Source: Microvirga sp. TS319 (lineage in GTDB: Bacteria; Pseudomonadota; Alphaproteobacteria; Rhizobiales; Beijerinckiaceae). From it: a DNA stretch of 64,000 nucleotides. The translations under genes were made by a program, and so were the position numbers. Shown here piece by piece: positions 25,782 to 34,878 of this stretch. Within the stretch, counting starts at the first letter, position 1. Every line of letters starts with the position of its first letter. Location: contig NZ_JBGGGT010000001.1 of the NCBI RefSeq assembly GCF_041276405.1, forward strand, positions 479,501 through 543,500, read 5' to 3'. The notes under the pieces are model-generated. The model searched no databases and was not told where the DNA came from. It saw only the letters and a program-made list of their open reading frames with translations.

Positions 25782-28700
25782 ATGGTCCTAATGACGAATT
25801 CTTCTAACAACTACGGCTCCGTAGACCTGCACCATGCAACAATTGCTGGTGTGGAGATGTTGGGTGAACGCAGAAATATTACGTCTCTATTTTATGACAT
25901 AGTGAATTCGACAACTCTCTTAAATTTAGTTGATCCAGAAGATTTCCACGAAGCTCAAGTTGTCATTCACAAGCAAATTCAGACTGCAATCGCCGAATTT
26001 GGAGGATACGTTGCTCCTACTCAAGGTGACGGCGGGCTTGCGTTCTTTGGATATCCAGCGCCTACTGAGGATGCTGCGTACTGCGCGGTAGCAGCTGCGC
26101 TTGCTGCTCTTCAACGTTGCCGAGTCTCGAAAATGACGATACGAGGCCAAGATATTGGCGTCCGATTCGGGATTGCGACTGGCGTCGTCCTTCTAAACCC
26201 ACCAAGTGCAGAGAACTCAAAGGAAAGTCAATTTGTCGGCTTGGCCCTCAATTTAGCAAGCCGACTACAATCGGAGGCAGAGCCGAATAGCATTGCTGTT
26301 GCCGAGTCTACTTACGCCTTGACGAGGTCTGCATTCGAATACGAGTTGATGGGCACAAAAGCCCTGAAAGGGTTCGTCAACCCTCAGCGACTCTGGCGCC
26401 CTTTAAGACATCGTGAGACGGATGATCGGTTCTCGACCTATCGAAGCCAAGCAACGCCCTTTGTGTCGCGTCTACATGAGATCGAGCAATGTAGGCGCCT
26501 CTGGCGCGAAACGGAAGCTGGAGTCGGGCAAGGTCTTATCATCATTGGCGATCCGGGAGTCGGTAAGTCGCGCCTTTTGGCGGAGGTAAGTAGGGAATTC
26601 GAGTCGAATTCATCCCTGGTGCGGCTGTATCAGTGTCAGCCGCGAGGTAACTCCCGTCCACTTCATCCTTTCATTGACCGAGTGCAACGAGAAATTCGAA
26701 ATCACACACTCGGTGGCCAGTCGGTTACATTGGAAGCCATTGATGTTTACTTCAATACCATCTCACCCGGTTGCAAGCGCGACAGTTTAGAAACCATTGA
26801 ATTTTTGATCAATCATTCTCCTAACGAGAGGTCCATATCTGAAAAAAACGTAGATCCGCAGCCCGATCCCAACTTTGCGGCACGAGCGACTGATGCGATC
26901 CTGGATTTGTTATCCGCTGCCTGTAAGGTCCGTCCGCAAGTGATTGCCATCGAGGATTTTCACTGGGCTGACACACTTACACGTTATGTTGTCGAGCGCC
27001 TCATTCAAGACGTAGCAAATCTACCTTTGCTTCTCATCATAACGTCGAGAGATGAAGCCAACCTGTCACATTTTGCGAGTCAAAATATTCTGAAAATAGA
27101 ACTAGCTCCCCTAGATGGTGCCTCTGTCAAGGAAATGACCTTGCAACTTGGGATCCCAGCAGGAAACGACGCGCTGGTGTCTCAAATCTTTCAGCGCAGC
27201 GATGGCGTTCCATTATTCATTGAAGAGTTTGTTCGTTTATTACAAGATCAATTGGGAAATGGCTCTTTGATCGATCCGCGTGCAGCTGAGCGGATCCTCC
27301 GCGGTAGTCAGATTACAACCCTCAGTGACCTTTTGGCTGCGCGTCTGGCGGCAGCAGGTCCTGCTCGGCGAGTTGCGCAAGTTGCAAGTATATTTGGTCG
27401 TGATTTTGCGCTGCAAAGTCTCATAGCGGTTTGTTTCGGAACAATAGAGGAGGTTCAGCTAACCGGTGCGCTGGAGCAGTTGCGAAAATTCGGTATCGTT
27501 GAAGTGTCGAGGTCTGATCCCTCCAACCCGATCTTCTCATTCCGCCATGCGCTTCTACAAGAGGCAGCCTACGACAGCATGTTGAAGGCTGATAGAGTGA
27601 TTTTGCACGACCGGATCGTTCGAGCATGTCTTGCCGGGCAGTTGGCATCGATGCCGGACGAAATAATGGCTTGGCATTGTGAAAAATCAGGTCGGCATTA
27701 CCAAGCAGCACAGTTCGCGTTGAACGCGGCCGAAGCTTGTGCCGCACGTTCGGCCCTCCGTGAGGCTGAACAGTTGCTTACATTTGCGGAGGAGCAGCTT
27801 AACATCTGTGGTGCAGAACCATCTGTCAGGGATGTCTTGCTTCAAGTTCTAACTTTAAGAGGGACGACTGCGACGGCGATCTACGGCACCGGGTCAGATG
27901 AGGCGCGCAGTATCTATGAGAGAGGTATCGCAATCTGTCGTGAAGGGGAGATGAGCAATCCAGAGAAGTGGTTCCCGCTCTATTGGGGGTGGTGGTTCAC
28001 GTCGCCAGATTTTGATACACGCCAAGGCCGATCGAAGGTTATCGTCGGTGATTTACGAAACTCGCAGAATCCGGAGATAAGGCTACAGAGCCTTCACTGT
28101 GCCTGGGCCGCTAACTTTCATTCTGGCGCTCACTTCGTGTGCCTTGAATGCATAGAGCACGGTCTCAAGCTATATGACCCTGAGCGAGCAACTGTCAGCC
28201 GCGGTCGGTATGGGGGGCACGACGCAAAGGTTTGCGCACTCGGCGAGCGCGCTCAATCGCTTTGGTTCGTCGGGGAGGTCGATGCTGCGATTGAAAGCGC
28301 TCTAGCCGCAGTGAGATGGGCCGACGAAATTTCTCACGTTGGAAGCATATGTCATGCACTTGATATGGCTATGCTTCATGGGTTCTACCGCCGTGATCGA
28401 TCAATGGTGAGCTCGCTCTCCGAACGCCTCTACGAAATCGGCAATGAGCATGGGTTGGCTGGCGCAATCGCAAAAAGTCGCATCTTCACCGGCTGGTGTA
28501 GAGCTGGCGCTTCGCCTGATGATGGACTTGGTTTGGTCCGCGATGGACTACGTGTGCAGCGGGAGATCGGGACTGAGGAAGACTTGCCAATCTATCTCGA
28601 TATGTTGGCTGAGCTGATGGAGATGTCAGGGAATGTCATGGAAGCACTTACGATACTTGATAGAGCCATTGAGCACTCGCTAGCAACCGCTGACGTCTTC

Positions 28701-28883
28701 TGGTTGGCAGAGCTTTATAGGCGGAGGGCTGTGCTCAAATCGACGGCCCACTACGAACCTGGTGAAGTCATGACTGATCTCGAACTATCTGTCCAGACGG
28801 CTACTAGACAGCACGCACGCGCCATCATGAAAAGAATTCAGGAATCAAAGGCCTTGATCTTCATGAACTGTAAGAGGCCCTAG
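25782..28883 (+). CDS. Class III adenylate/guanylate cyclase fused to AAA-type ATPase and TPR-like domain
   Basis: 1033 aa (ATG 25782; ATG 25791 also possible). Domains: class III nucleotidyl cyclase (about 30-200) with metal-binding D39 in LFYDIVNST and D83 in TQGDGGLAFFGYP, and the transition-state pair in LNLASRLQ; then a STAND/AAA-type ATPase (about 230-520) with Walker A GDPGVGKSR (about 256-264) and Walker B VIAIEDFHWAD (about 387); then a long helical TPR-like region to the end. Catalytic residues look intact, so it could make cAMP or cGMP. Cytoplasmic sensor/signalling protein. First gene of the AT-richer cluster; the YcaO gene starts 2 nt after its stop, implying coupled expression. 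Confidence 0.92.
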   Translation: MVLMTNSSNNYGSVDLHHATIAGVEMLGERRNITSLFYDIVNSTTLLNLVDPEDFHEAQVVIHKQIQTAIAEFGGYVAPTQGDGGLAFFGYPAPTEDAAYCAVAAALAALQRCRVSKMTIRGQDIGVRFGIATGVVLLNPPSAENSKESQFVGLALNLASRLQSEAEPNSIAVAESTYALTRSAFEYELMGTKALKGFVNPQRLWRPLRHRETDDRFSTYRSQATPFVSRLHEIEQCRRLWRETEAGVGQGLIIIGDPGVGKSRLLAEVSREFESNSSLVRLYQCQPRGNSRPLHPFIDRVQREIRNHTLGGQSVTLEAIDVYFNTISPGCKRDSLETIEFLINHSPNERSISEKNVDPQPDPNFAARATDAILDLLSAACKVRPQVIAIEDFHWADTLTRYVVERLIQDVANLPLLLIITSRDEANLSHFASQNILKIELAPLDGASVKEMTLQLGIPAGNDALVSQIFQRSDGVPLFIEEFVRLLQDQLGNGSLIDPRAAERILRGSQITTLSDLLAARLAAAGPARRVAQVASIFGRDFALQSLIAVCFGTIEEVQLTGALEQLRKFGIVEVSRSDPSNPIFSFRHALLQEAAYDSMLKADRVILHDRIVRACLAGQLASMPDEIMAWHCEKSGRHYQAAQFALNAAEACAARSALREAEQLLTFAEEQLNICGAEPSVRDVLLQVLTLRGTTATAIYGTGSDEARSIYERGIAICREGEMSNPEKWFPLYWGWWFTSPDFDTRQGRSKVIVGDLRNSQNPEIRLQSLHCAWAANFHSGAHFVCLECIEHGLKLYDPERATVSRGRYGGHDAKVCALGERAQSLWFVGEVDAAIESALAAVRWADEISHVGSICHALDMAMLHGFYRRDRSMVSSLSERLYEIGNEHGLAGAIAKSRIFTGWCRAGASPDDGLGLVRDGLRVQREIGTEEDLPIYLDMLAELMEMSGNVMEALTILDRAIEHSLATADVFWLAELYRRRAVLKSTAHYEPGEVMTDLELSVQTATRQHARAIMKRIQESKALIFMNCKRP

Positions 28884-28885
28884 GA

Positions 28886-30064
28886 TTGGATTACAGCTGG
28901 CCATCAATTTGGTCTGTTCCCTATGCGCTAAGGAGCGATGATCCGTCCGTGCAGACGGGCTCTCTCGTTAAAGAGTTGATCGATAGACGGCGCGAATTTG
29001 GAATTTCACGCATTGGCTCAATTACTCGCTTGGACCGTGTCCGCATTCCCGTCATCCAAGTCACAAGACCTCTCGCCCTATCAAATGCAGTTACGCAAGG
29101 TAAGGGCTTCAACTATCTTCAAGCAACTATCTCGGCCCTGATGGAGGCGCTAGAGCTTTGGGCGGGAGAACGTCCCTGCCCAGCGAGTGTGAACAGGACA
29201 GCGGCAGAACTTGGGGCCGAGATTGGTGACACTTACGAGAGTTCTGTACTGGCTGGAACTCAAGCCAGTTGGAGAGCCATGCCGATCAGTTGGTCTCAAG
29301 GTTGGGATTTATTTCGGAGCGAGGCCACGTGGGTTCCGCTTGCGCTCGTGGATACAGTATATGCTGTCCCATCGCCTCATCCGGAACTCTTCCCTCGTTC
29401 AACCACTGGGCTCGGCGCTGGCCGAAGCCTTTATCAGGCGCTTTGCAAAGCTGCCCTTGAGATACTCGAGAGAGACGCCATTGCAAACGCGCATAGGCTG
29501 AATCGGCTGTTTGATAAATGCCAAGTCGATCCAGCAAGCGTGAAGGGCGGACTTTCGGCAAAGTTGATCCAGCAGATTCAGAGCAAGGGGCTACTAGTCG
29601 GGATATGGTTGGTTCCGGCTCCCCACGATCTTCCGGTCTATTGTTGTCATGTCATGGAGAACAAGGGATTTAATGAGCTTGCTCCTCTTCCGGGAGCGGG
29701 CTACGCGTGTCATTTCACCCATGATGAAGCACTGGCAAGCGCTCTTATGGAAGCATGTCAGGGGCGTCTTACAGCCATCGCAGGAGCACGCGAGGACATT
29801 ACTCGTAGCCTCTACCCAACCAAACACGACAGGGTACAACTTGCAGAGTGGCGGGATTTTCTAGCCGCGCCGACGAACGTGATCAGGATTCCCGAGTTGG
29901 CCCAGGCGAACTTTGTCGACAGCGATCGAAGTATTCAACGCCTAATGCATGCCTTGCGCAAGGCGGGAGCAACGCGGGCGATCGTTGTCCCTCTCTATGC
30001 CGAACTTCCGAGCGGTATCCATGTCATCAGAATGGTAGCACCGGGCATGCGCCATACTCCATAA
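28886..30064 (+). CDS. ycaO: YcaO-family ATP-dependent peptide-modifying enzyme (TfuA-partnered type)
   Basis: 392 aa, start TTG at 28886 just after the cyclase stop, with AAGAGG upstream. YcaO ATP-site motifs are all visible: SALMEALELWAGE (83-95; E87, E90), TTGLGAGRSLYQALCKAALE and EILERDA (E192, E195, D197), and EACQGRLTAIAGARED (E289, Q292, R294). YcaO enzymes phosphorylate a backbone amide to make azolines, amidines or, with TfuA and a sulfur donor, thioamides. The C-terminus (MVAPGMRHTP) lacks the PxPxP end of azoline-forming cyclodehydratases, which fits the TfuA-partnered group. No E1-like/ocin-ThiF partner is present. Confidence 0.93.
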   Translation: MDYSWPSIWSVPYALRSDDPSVQTGSLVKELIDRRREFGISRIGSITRLDRVRIPVIQVTRPLALSNAVTQGKGFNYLQATISALMEALELWAGERPCPASVNRTAAELGAEIGDTYESSVLAGTQASWRAMPISWSQGWDLFRSEATWVPLALVDTVYAVPSPHPELFPRSTTGLGAGRSLYQALCKAALEILERDAIANAHRLNRLFDKCQVDPASVKGGLSAKLIQQIQSKGLLVGIWLVPAPHDLPVYCCHVMENKGFNELAPLPGAGYACHFTHDEALASALMEACQGRLTAIAGAREDITRSLYPTKHDRVQLAEWRDFLAAPTNVIRIPELAQANFVDSDRSIQRLMHALRKAGATRAIVVPLYAELPSGIHVIRMVAPGMRHTP

Positions 30065-30097
30065 GTGTTCGCGCTATATGTAAGGTCAGGATCCGAC

Positions 30098-30862
30098 ATG
30101 ACGGCTACAAGGCAGGATACTGTCATATTCCTCGGCCCTTCCTTGGAACGGGATGCAGCAACGGACATTCTCAATGGCTGTTACTTGCCGCCAGCTGAGC
30201 AAGGGTCAGTCATAGCTGCGGTTCAAAGGTTCTCTCCTCGCACTATCGTTCTCATTGACGGATCCTTTGCAAGTGTTCCTGCTGTGAGGCACAAAGAGCT
30301 ACTTTGGGCGATCAGCAATGGAGTTCAGGTTATCGGAGCTGCAAGCATAGGAGCCCTCAGGGCCGCGGAACTGCACGAGTTCGGCATGGCTGGGCATGGT
30401 TTTATCTATCGTTGGTTTCGGGCGACGATTGGAGCCGATGACGACGAGGTTGCTGTCGCCATGAGCCCTGTTGAGATTGGCGCCCGTCCTTTGTCCGAGG
30501 CATTAATCAACATTCGCATGACGCTGCGATCGGCTGCTCTGACGGGCGTGATTTGTAAGGATACCCAAAAATCCTTGGTTGAGGTCGCGCGAGCGCTGGA
30601 CTTCCGCGATCGGACTTATCAGAAAATGTTCGAGGTTGTGGAGACGACACGGTCAGCTCACATTTGCAGATCGCTGCCAAGGCTCGCGGAATGGATTGTA
30701 GATCACTCCATCAACCAAAAGGCCTCCGATGCGCAGGATCTGTTAACTGCTTTGAGTAATAGGGACCCGGAGGTTCTTCCGCCGTCTATAAAACAACCGT
30801 TTCGGATGACGGATGCTTGGCTTGCAGATCTTGAGGCAGCAGGGCTGCGGATTGGCAATTAA
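30098..30862 (+). CDS. tfuA: TfuA-like protein
   Basis: 254 aa from ATG 30098, which has AGGA 7 nt upstream; GTG 30065 right after the ycaO stop is the alternative. The TfuA core is clear: TVIFLGPSL, IVLIDGSFASVPAVRHKELL, VIGAASIGALRAAELHEFGM and GFIYRWFRATIGADDDEVAV. TfuA was named from the trifolitoxin locus and works with YcaO to install thioamides (shown for archaeal methyl-coenzyme M reductase). Here the two genes are adjacent and probably cotranscribed. No signal peptide or membrane segment is visible. Confidence 0.93.
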   Translation: MTATRQDTVIFLGPSLERDAATDILNGCYLPPAEQGSVIAAVQRFSPRTIVLIDGSFASVPAVRHKELLWAISNGVQVIGAASIGALRAAELHEFGMAGHGFIYRWFRATIGADDDEVAVAMSPVEIGARPLSEALINIRMTLRSAALTGVICKDTQKSLVEVARALDFRDRTYQKMFEVVETTRSAHICRSLPRLAEWIVDHSINQKASDAQDLLTALSNRDPEVLPPSIKQPFRMTDAWLADLEAAGLRIGN

Positions 30863-30953
30863 TGGTGAACAACAGCTAATATGACTGACCTGAAGTGACA
30901 GGCTTCAAGGGCTGTGTAATACTGAATACTTGGTTCGGGCAGGACTCTTAAAG

Positions 30954-32147
30954 ATGTTCCGAGAGTTCGATCTTTCAGAGGACACAAGTTCGCAGCGTCT
31001 CGGGACCCGATTTCTTGTTTTCCCGCAACCGCGATTTATTCCCGGCTACGAGAAGCCAGAGCCGGTTTGGATTTCCACGCCTCGTGGTCGCGTGGGGGGT
31101 GGACCATCCGACCATCGTCTTTATGTTGTCGATCCGCTGCGGCCCAAGGAGCCATATTCTGCTCCGTATCTACCGCCGTTCATCGGCGATGTCTTCCCAC
31201 CTGCTGAGCCTGGACCTGACGGCCATTTTGACGAACTTCTTCCCGGAACCCGCCAATTTCTAGCTGCGCACGCCTTCGCAAGCGTGCGTCGAGTGTTGGA
31301 TATTTGCGAAAGCTACATGGGGCAGGAGGTTTCGTGGTTCTTCAGTGACAGCTACAAGCGACTTGAGATCATACCGTTATTGGATTGGGACAATTCTCAT
31401 TCCGGATATGGCTTCCTTGAACTTGGCGAGGACAGCAGCCGCCAGGAGCCTTACCCTTTTGCCCTTAACTTTGACGCGATCGCCCATGAGACAGGCCACT
31501 TGTTGTTGTTAGGGGCAATTGGGGTACCTCGTCATAGCCGCTTATCTGTCGACTTCCTCGCCTACCATGAGGCCGCTGCAGACTTCATTTCTCTTCTTGG
31601 GCTGTTGCATTTCGATACAGCCCTTGATCATATCCTGCGAAGAACTCGTGGCAATCTTCTCATTTCCAATGAGTTGGATCGCCTCGCAGAGTTGTCGGAT
31701 GAAAAGCAAGTTCGAACCCTTAGCCATTCCCTTAGAATAGGAGATGTTGGAGACGAGGCTCATGACCGATCGCGACCCTTTAGTGGTGCGCTGTTCGACA
31801 CCCTGGTCGAGATATTTCAGTTGATCCTTGTAGAACGGGGGCTTGCTTCGTTAGACACCCGTACGATCCGAGAGGTGCGGCTGGATCTGCGGCAAGAGGA
31901 GTTGGATCGAGAGGCTGTACAGCTCCGGGAGGCATATAACGCGAGCCACTTCGCGCTAAAATCTGCGTTGGAAGAGGCACGGGATCTCGTAGGTGAAATG
32001 TTCGTCGGCTCTTGGTTCTATCTAGATCCAGATAACTTCTCATTTCCGATGGCTTCTGAAGCGTTGGTCCAAGCTGTTTCAAACCGGCGAGGTAAGCGTT
32101 TTACGGACCGTGTATATCTCAACTTTGCCTGGCGGGGGCTGTTGTAG
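30954..32147 (+). CDS. HExxH zinc-metallopeptidase-like protein
   Basis: 397 aa from ATG 30954 (AGGA 9 nt before it; an upstream GTG at 30930 is possible). A zinc-binding motif AHETGHLLLL lies at residues about 177-186, and a Glu in YHEAAADFISLL, 24 residues on, fits the third ligand of gluzincins. A further conserved-looking piece is HDRSRPFSGALFDTLVEIF. There is no signal peptide, so it acts in the cytoplasm. It follows tfuA after 91 nt on the same strand in the same AT-richer DNA. It may process the modified peptide or protein, but this is inference; no exact family was identified. Confidence 0.8.
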   Translation: MFREFDLSEDTSSQRLGTRFLVFPQPRFIPGYEKPEPVWISTPRGRVGGGPSDHRLYVVDPLRPKEPYSAPYLPPFIGDVFPPAEPGPDGHFDELLPGTRQFLAAHAFASVRRVLDICESYMGQEVSWFFSDSYKRLEIIPLLDWDNSHSGYGFLELGEDSSRQEPYPFALNFDAIAHETGHLLLLGAIGVPRHSRLSVDFLAYHEAAADFISLLGLLHFDTALDHILRRTRGNLLISNELDRLAELSDEKQVRTLSHSLRIGDVGDEAHDRSRPFSGALFDTLVEIFQLILVERGLASLDTRTIREVRLDLRQEELDREAVQLREAYNASHFALKSALEEARDLVGEMFVGSWFYLDPDNFSFPMASEALVQAVSNRRGKRFTDRVYLNFAWRGLL

Positions 32148-32184
32148 TTCATGTCGGTGGGCCGATCAAAACTGCGGCCGCCTA

Positions 32185-32285
32185 GAGCATCGGACCCAAA
32201 CGTGGACTTGCATTTTGGGGATCACTTCGATGCTCCCACTATAGAACGGCGCACCGGATGTGGGTTCGATTTCACGTCCGATGCG
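32185..32285. repeat. Dispersed palindromic repeat units at the right edge of the island
   Basis: GAGCATCGG...CGATGCTC (32185-32235) with core CGTGGACTTGCATTTTGGGG, followed by a half-unit with GTGGGTTCGATTTCACGTC and CCGATGC (to 32283). The AT-richer cluster ends just before it. Confidence 0.7.
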
Positions 32286-32332
32286 GCAGCGTTTCGACCG
32301 ATGGCTCGCGACCAACTTCGGGAGGAATAAAA

Positions 32333-32857
32333 ATGTCTTTATCTGAGGATGTGCCTGCTCCAGGAAATTGTTTGGAATTCGCGCAAGAAGAGGTCATCCT
32401 GTACGGCGTAAAGTTGAATGCAATACAGGATAAGAGTTTCGCGCTGCTGCCTTTAGGTCCTGACTTGCGCCTCATACTCTCCGTAGGCGACATTAAATTG
32501 GATCGAGACCTGTCCCCCAACGAAGCAGCAATAGCGGCTATCTATGGTTATGCGTATGAGGGGCACTGTTACCGTTTTGACAAAACCAGAATATTTGTGT
32601 TCACCAGCGACGAATGCAGAGGCGGCAAAGATGGCGTGGGAATGCCAGCGATCGGATGCGGCTTCGATACTGTTCCAGGCTATACGATGTGGCGTGTCCG
32701 TTCACTCGATACTATCATTGAGCTAAGCGCAAGTTTCGACACTGTTGATAAACTGATTTTAGAAGCAAACTTACCTGGTAAGCGTGCTCCTAATACATAC
32801 AATTCAACACTCCAGATGGTGCATCGAAGTGGGCGCCTGCAGTCGCCGGGCAGTTGA
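32333..32857 (+). CDS. Hypothetical protein, 174 aa
   Basis: Start ATG 32333 is well supported by GGGAGGAA 6 nt upstream; the frame continues upstream only through the palindromic repeat. Features: DKSFALLPLGPDLRLILSVG near 40-60, AAIAAIYGYAYEGHCYRFDK near 85-105, and a Gly/Cys-rich stretch DECRGGKDGVGMPAIGCGFD near 115-135. Two to four cysteines could pair. No signal peptide. Base composition is like the island. No family was recognised. Separated from the cyclase/YcaO cluster by a repeat, so joint function is uncertain. Confidence 0.7.
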   Translation: MSLSEDVPAPGNCLEFAQEEVILYGVKLNAIQDKSFALLPLGPDLRLILSVGDIKLDRDLSPNEAAIAAIYGYAYEGHCYRFDKTRIFVFTSDECRGGKDGVGMPAIGCGFDTVPGYTMWRVRSLDTIIELSASFDTVDKLILEANLPGKRAPNTYNSTLQMVHRSGRLQSPGS

Positions 32858-32862
32858 AGCTC

Positions 32863-32911
32863 GAGCATCGGACGCGGGAAGTGGGTGCCGGTTTTGCGTG
32901 GAAAGATGCTC
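32863..32911. repeat. Dispersed palindromic repeat unit
   Basis: GAGCATCGGACGCGGGAAGT...AAAGATGCTC with core GTGCCGGTTTTGCGTGG. A further half-site (CATCGGACGC, GCGCATCGTGCGG) follows at 32951-32980. The remaining sequence to 33162 holds no recognisable gene. Confidence 0.65.
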
Positions 32912-33162
32912 AAGATCAAAATGTTAAAGCGTCGGGGGAGTTAGATTTCACATCGGACGCTGTAGCGCATCGTGCGGACCCAGCGGGTCGCGCAAGTGGG
33001 TTGAAATAGCTCGCCACTCTTTGAGCCAGGCCCAGAGACGCTGGACAAATTTACGATTATTGTAGATCCGAGTTCGGACGAGCGACCGGCGCCTCTCGCG
33101 GCTGCGGTGGGGTGGCTGGCTTGGCTCCCGTGTTCCATAAGCGTCCGGTGATGCCCCGACCG

Positions 33163-33837
33163 TTAGTTGAGGCCGCAGCACTTCTTGTATTTTTTGCCGG
33201 AGCCGCACGGGCATGGATCGTTGCGGCCGACCTTGCCAAAGCTCGGCGCCGGCGGTGGCGCGGGCTGACCGGCCCGATGCTGGCTCACCCGCCAGGCATG
33301 GAGGCTCTCGATCCAGGGACCAATCAAGTCGGGAGCGTGTTCGGTCAGCTCCTTGATCTTATCCTCGGACAGGTCGCCGTCGCCCTGGGCGACCCGCGTC
33401 AGCAGGATCAGGCCGGTCAGGGCGGTGCGCGTGTCCTCGTCACCGTCAAGGAGGGAAATCCAGCTCTCCGGACGCAACTGCCGGGCAGCTTCAAACCCCT
33501 CGATCCAAAGCTCCCAGAGTACATCGTCATGACGCGTGTCGACCTCGAAGACCGGCGCATAGCGGCCAGACTGCAGATCCAGGGCCGTGGCGTTGTAGTG
33601 CTCCATCACCAGTCCGACGAGCTGCTCGGCCTGGCGGGCATTCTCAAAGATGGCGTCTGCCTCCTCGGTCCCGCCCCAGACCAGGGGCAGCCACTCGCCC
33701 GGCATGATCAGGTCAGGGCAGACAAGGATCCCGGCCAGAAAGCCATCGAGCTCAGTGACCAGCATCGCGTCACTGTCGATCGGCAGGCTGAGCAGCTTCT
33801 TCTCAAGCAGCTTCAGGTGGCGTGGCGTGCTCTGCAT
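33163..33837 (-). CDS. YecA/UPF0149-family protein with SEC-C metal-binding tail
   Basis: 224 aa from ATG 33837 (family start [19 protein letters not shown]); the frame stays open upstream into the IS66 scar. The N-terminal UPF0149/YecA helical domain includes [20 protein letters not shown] and LPLVWGG; the C-terminus is a SEC-C zinc motif [18 protein letters not shown]. Such proteins are cytoplasmic; the SEC-C tail resembles that of SecA and can bind metal and ribosome or SecB-like partners. The specific role is unknown. Confidence 0.9.
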   Translation of the reverse strand: MQSTPRHLKLLEKKLLSLPIDSDAMLVTELDGFLAGILVCPDLIMPGEWLPLVWGGTEEADAIFENARQAEQLVGLVMEHYNATALDLQSGRYAPVFEVDTRHDDVLWELWIEGFEAARQLRPESWISLLDGDEDTRTALTGLILLTRVAQGDGDLSEDKIKELTEHAPDLIGPWIESLHAWRVSQHRAGQPAPPPAPSFGKVGRNDPCPCGSGKKYKKCCGLN

Positions 33838-33850
33838 GGGGCTTTCAGTT

Positions 33851-34108
33851 TCAGGACGGCTGGTCACGGACGCGGCGGATCGGATGATCCGCGATCCGGG
33901 CGAGACTGTCGCGCAGCCGGTCCTCCGGATCAAGGACCTTCAGTGGGGCCGTCTCGATCGGCGCCAGAGGGGCCGCAGCCCGTTCGCCGCCGCCCGACCC
34001 CGCACAGAGCCCGTTCTTCCGTCCAAGGGCAACAGGGCGAAGGGAGCGCGCGGTGGCCTTGGTGTCGATCTCGTTCAAATCAACCTCCATAATTCGCATA
34101 ATTGCCAA
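33851..34108 (-). mobile_element. IS66-family transposase C-terminal remnant
   Basis: The minus strand encodes ALGRKNGLCAGSGGGERAAA, then LIETAK-like [20 protein letters not shown] and [12 protein letters not shown], the end of IS66 TnpC (compare ALGRKNYLFAGSDGGGERAA and [12 protein letters not shown]). Only about 80 residues remain, fused out of frame to nearby DNA; the catalytic part is absent. Confidence 0.75.
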
Positions 34109-34878
34109 TTAGGATTGAGTTAACTGACGTAGCGTTATAAATGGGAATAACTGCTTATATCTTTGGAAAGTATCCTCTCTTTGGTCCGTCGATTGATTGA
34201 AGCCGACCTCGTCTTGCTCTCATCTGACGTCGCAGACGCGTAAGCGAGGAGAAATAAATATGGATGGGTCTCTTGGATAGGTTGACTAAGCTCTAATGAG
34301 GGGCGCTACCAAAGCATTAGTTTTCTCGAAGCAGTAGGCCCATCCAAGGATAGTATTATAGGTTTAGATGTGAGTGACGATTACACTACTAAAATTAGGC
34401 TCGCCAAACGAATTATCACACCTTTCCGAGATAAAGAAAGTGGAGGCGTCGCTGATCTTGGTGATGACGCGTGGTGGGTCGAAGACATGCTCGACAGGAT
34501 CGAACGAGCCATCATCCCACATTTGGCGCCACTTCGGAACGAGAGTGAGGAGGCTGGCGAGACGTGACAAGAGCGCTCCAAAGCCTTTCAGCCAGCGATA
34601 ATTTCGCCAGGCTCGAACTCGACCTGGCGCGGCAACAGAGGCTTATGGAAGAACAGCCCATCCTCAAGGTAACCTCGCCATAAGCTCCTCTCCAGGCCTT
34701 GCCTGATGTCTCAGGTATCCGATTAACTGCAGCAGGTTGGCAGAGGGGTATGAGGGTTCCACGCCGAGCGCGATAGACGAGATACTTCTGATACCCGCCT
34801 TATCTCCAGGTCAATAAGCTGCGCTTCAAACGCTATTTTCGCGTTCCTAGTCCGAGCTCACGCCAGCGTTAGGGCCTG
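34109..34878. other. AT-richer intergenic region
   Basis: Only short frames are open. The longest, 34370-34567 plus (GTG start, 65 codons, MSDDYTTKIRLAKRIITPFR), has no good ribosome site and no family. No transposase, RNA gene or repeat unit was recognised here. Confidence 0.4.

Noticed and set aside
28886..30064. Assignment of the YcaO protein as a classical azoline-forming cyclodehydratase
   Set aside because: There is no PxPxP C-terminus, no E1-like partner and no dehydrogenase; the TfuA neighbour points to the thioamide type.
33112..34092. Long plus-strand open frame of 326 codons
   Set aside because: It is antisense to the well-supported SEC-C protein gene and the IS66 remnant and has no recognisable protein features.
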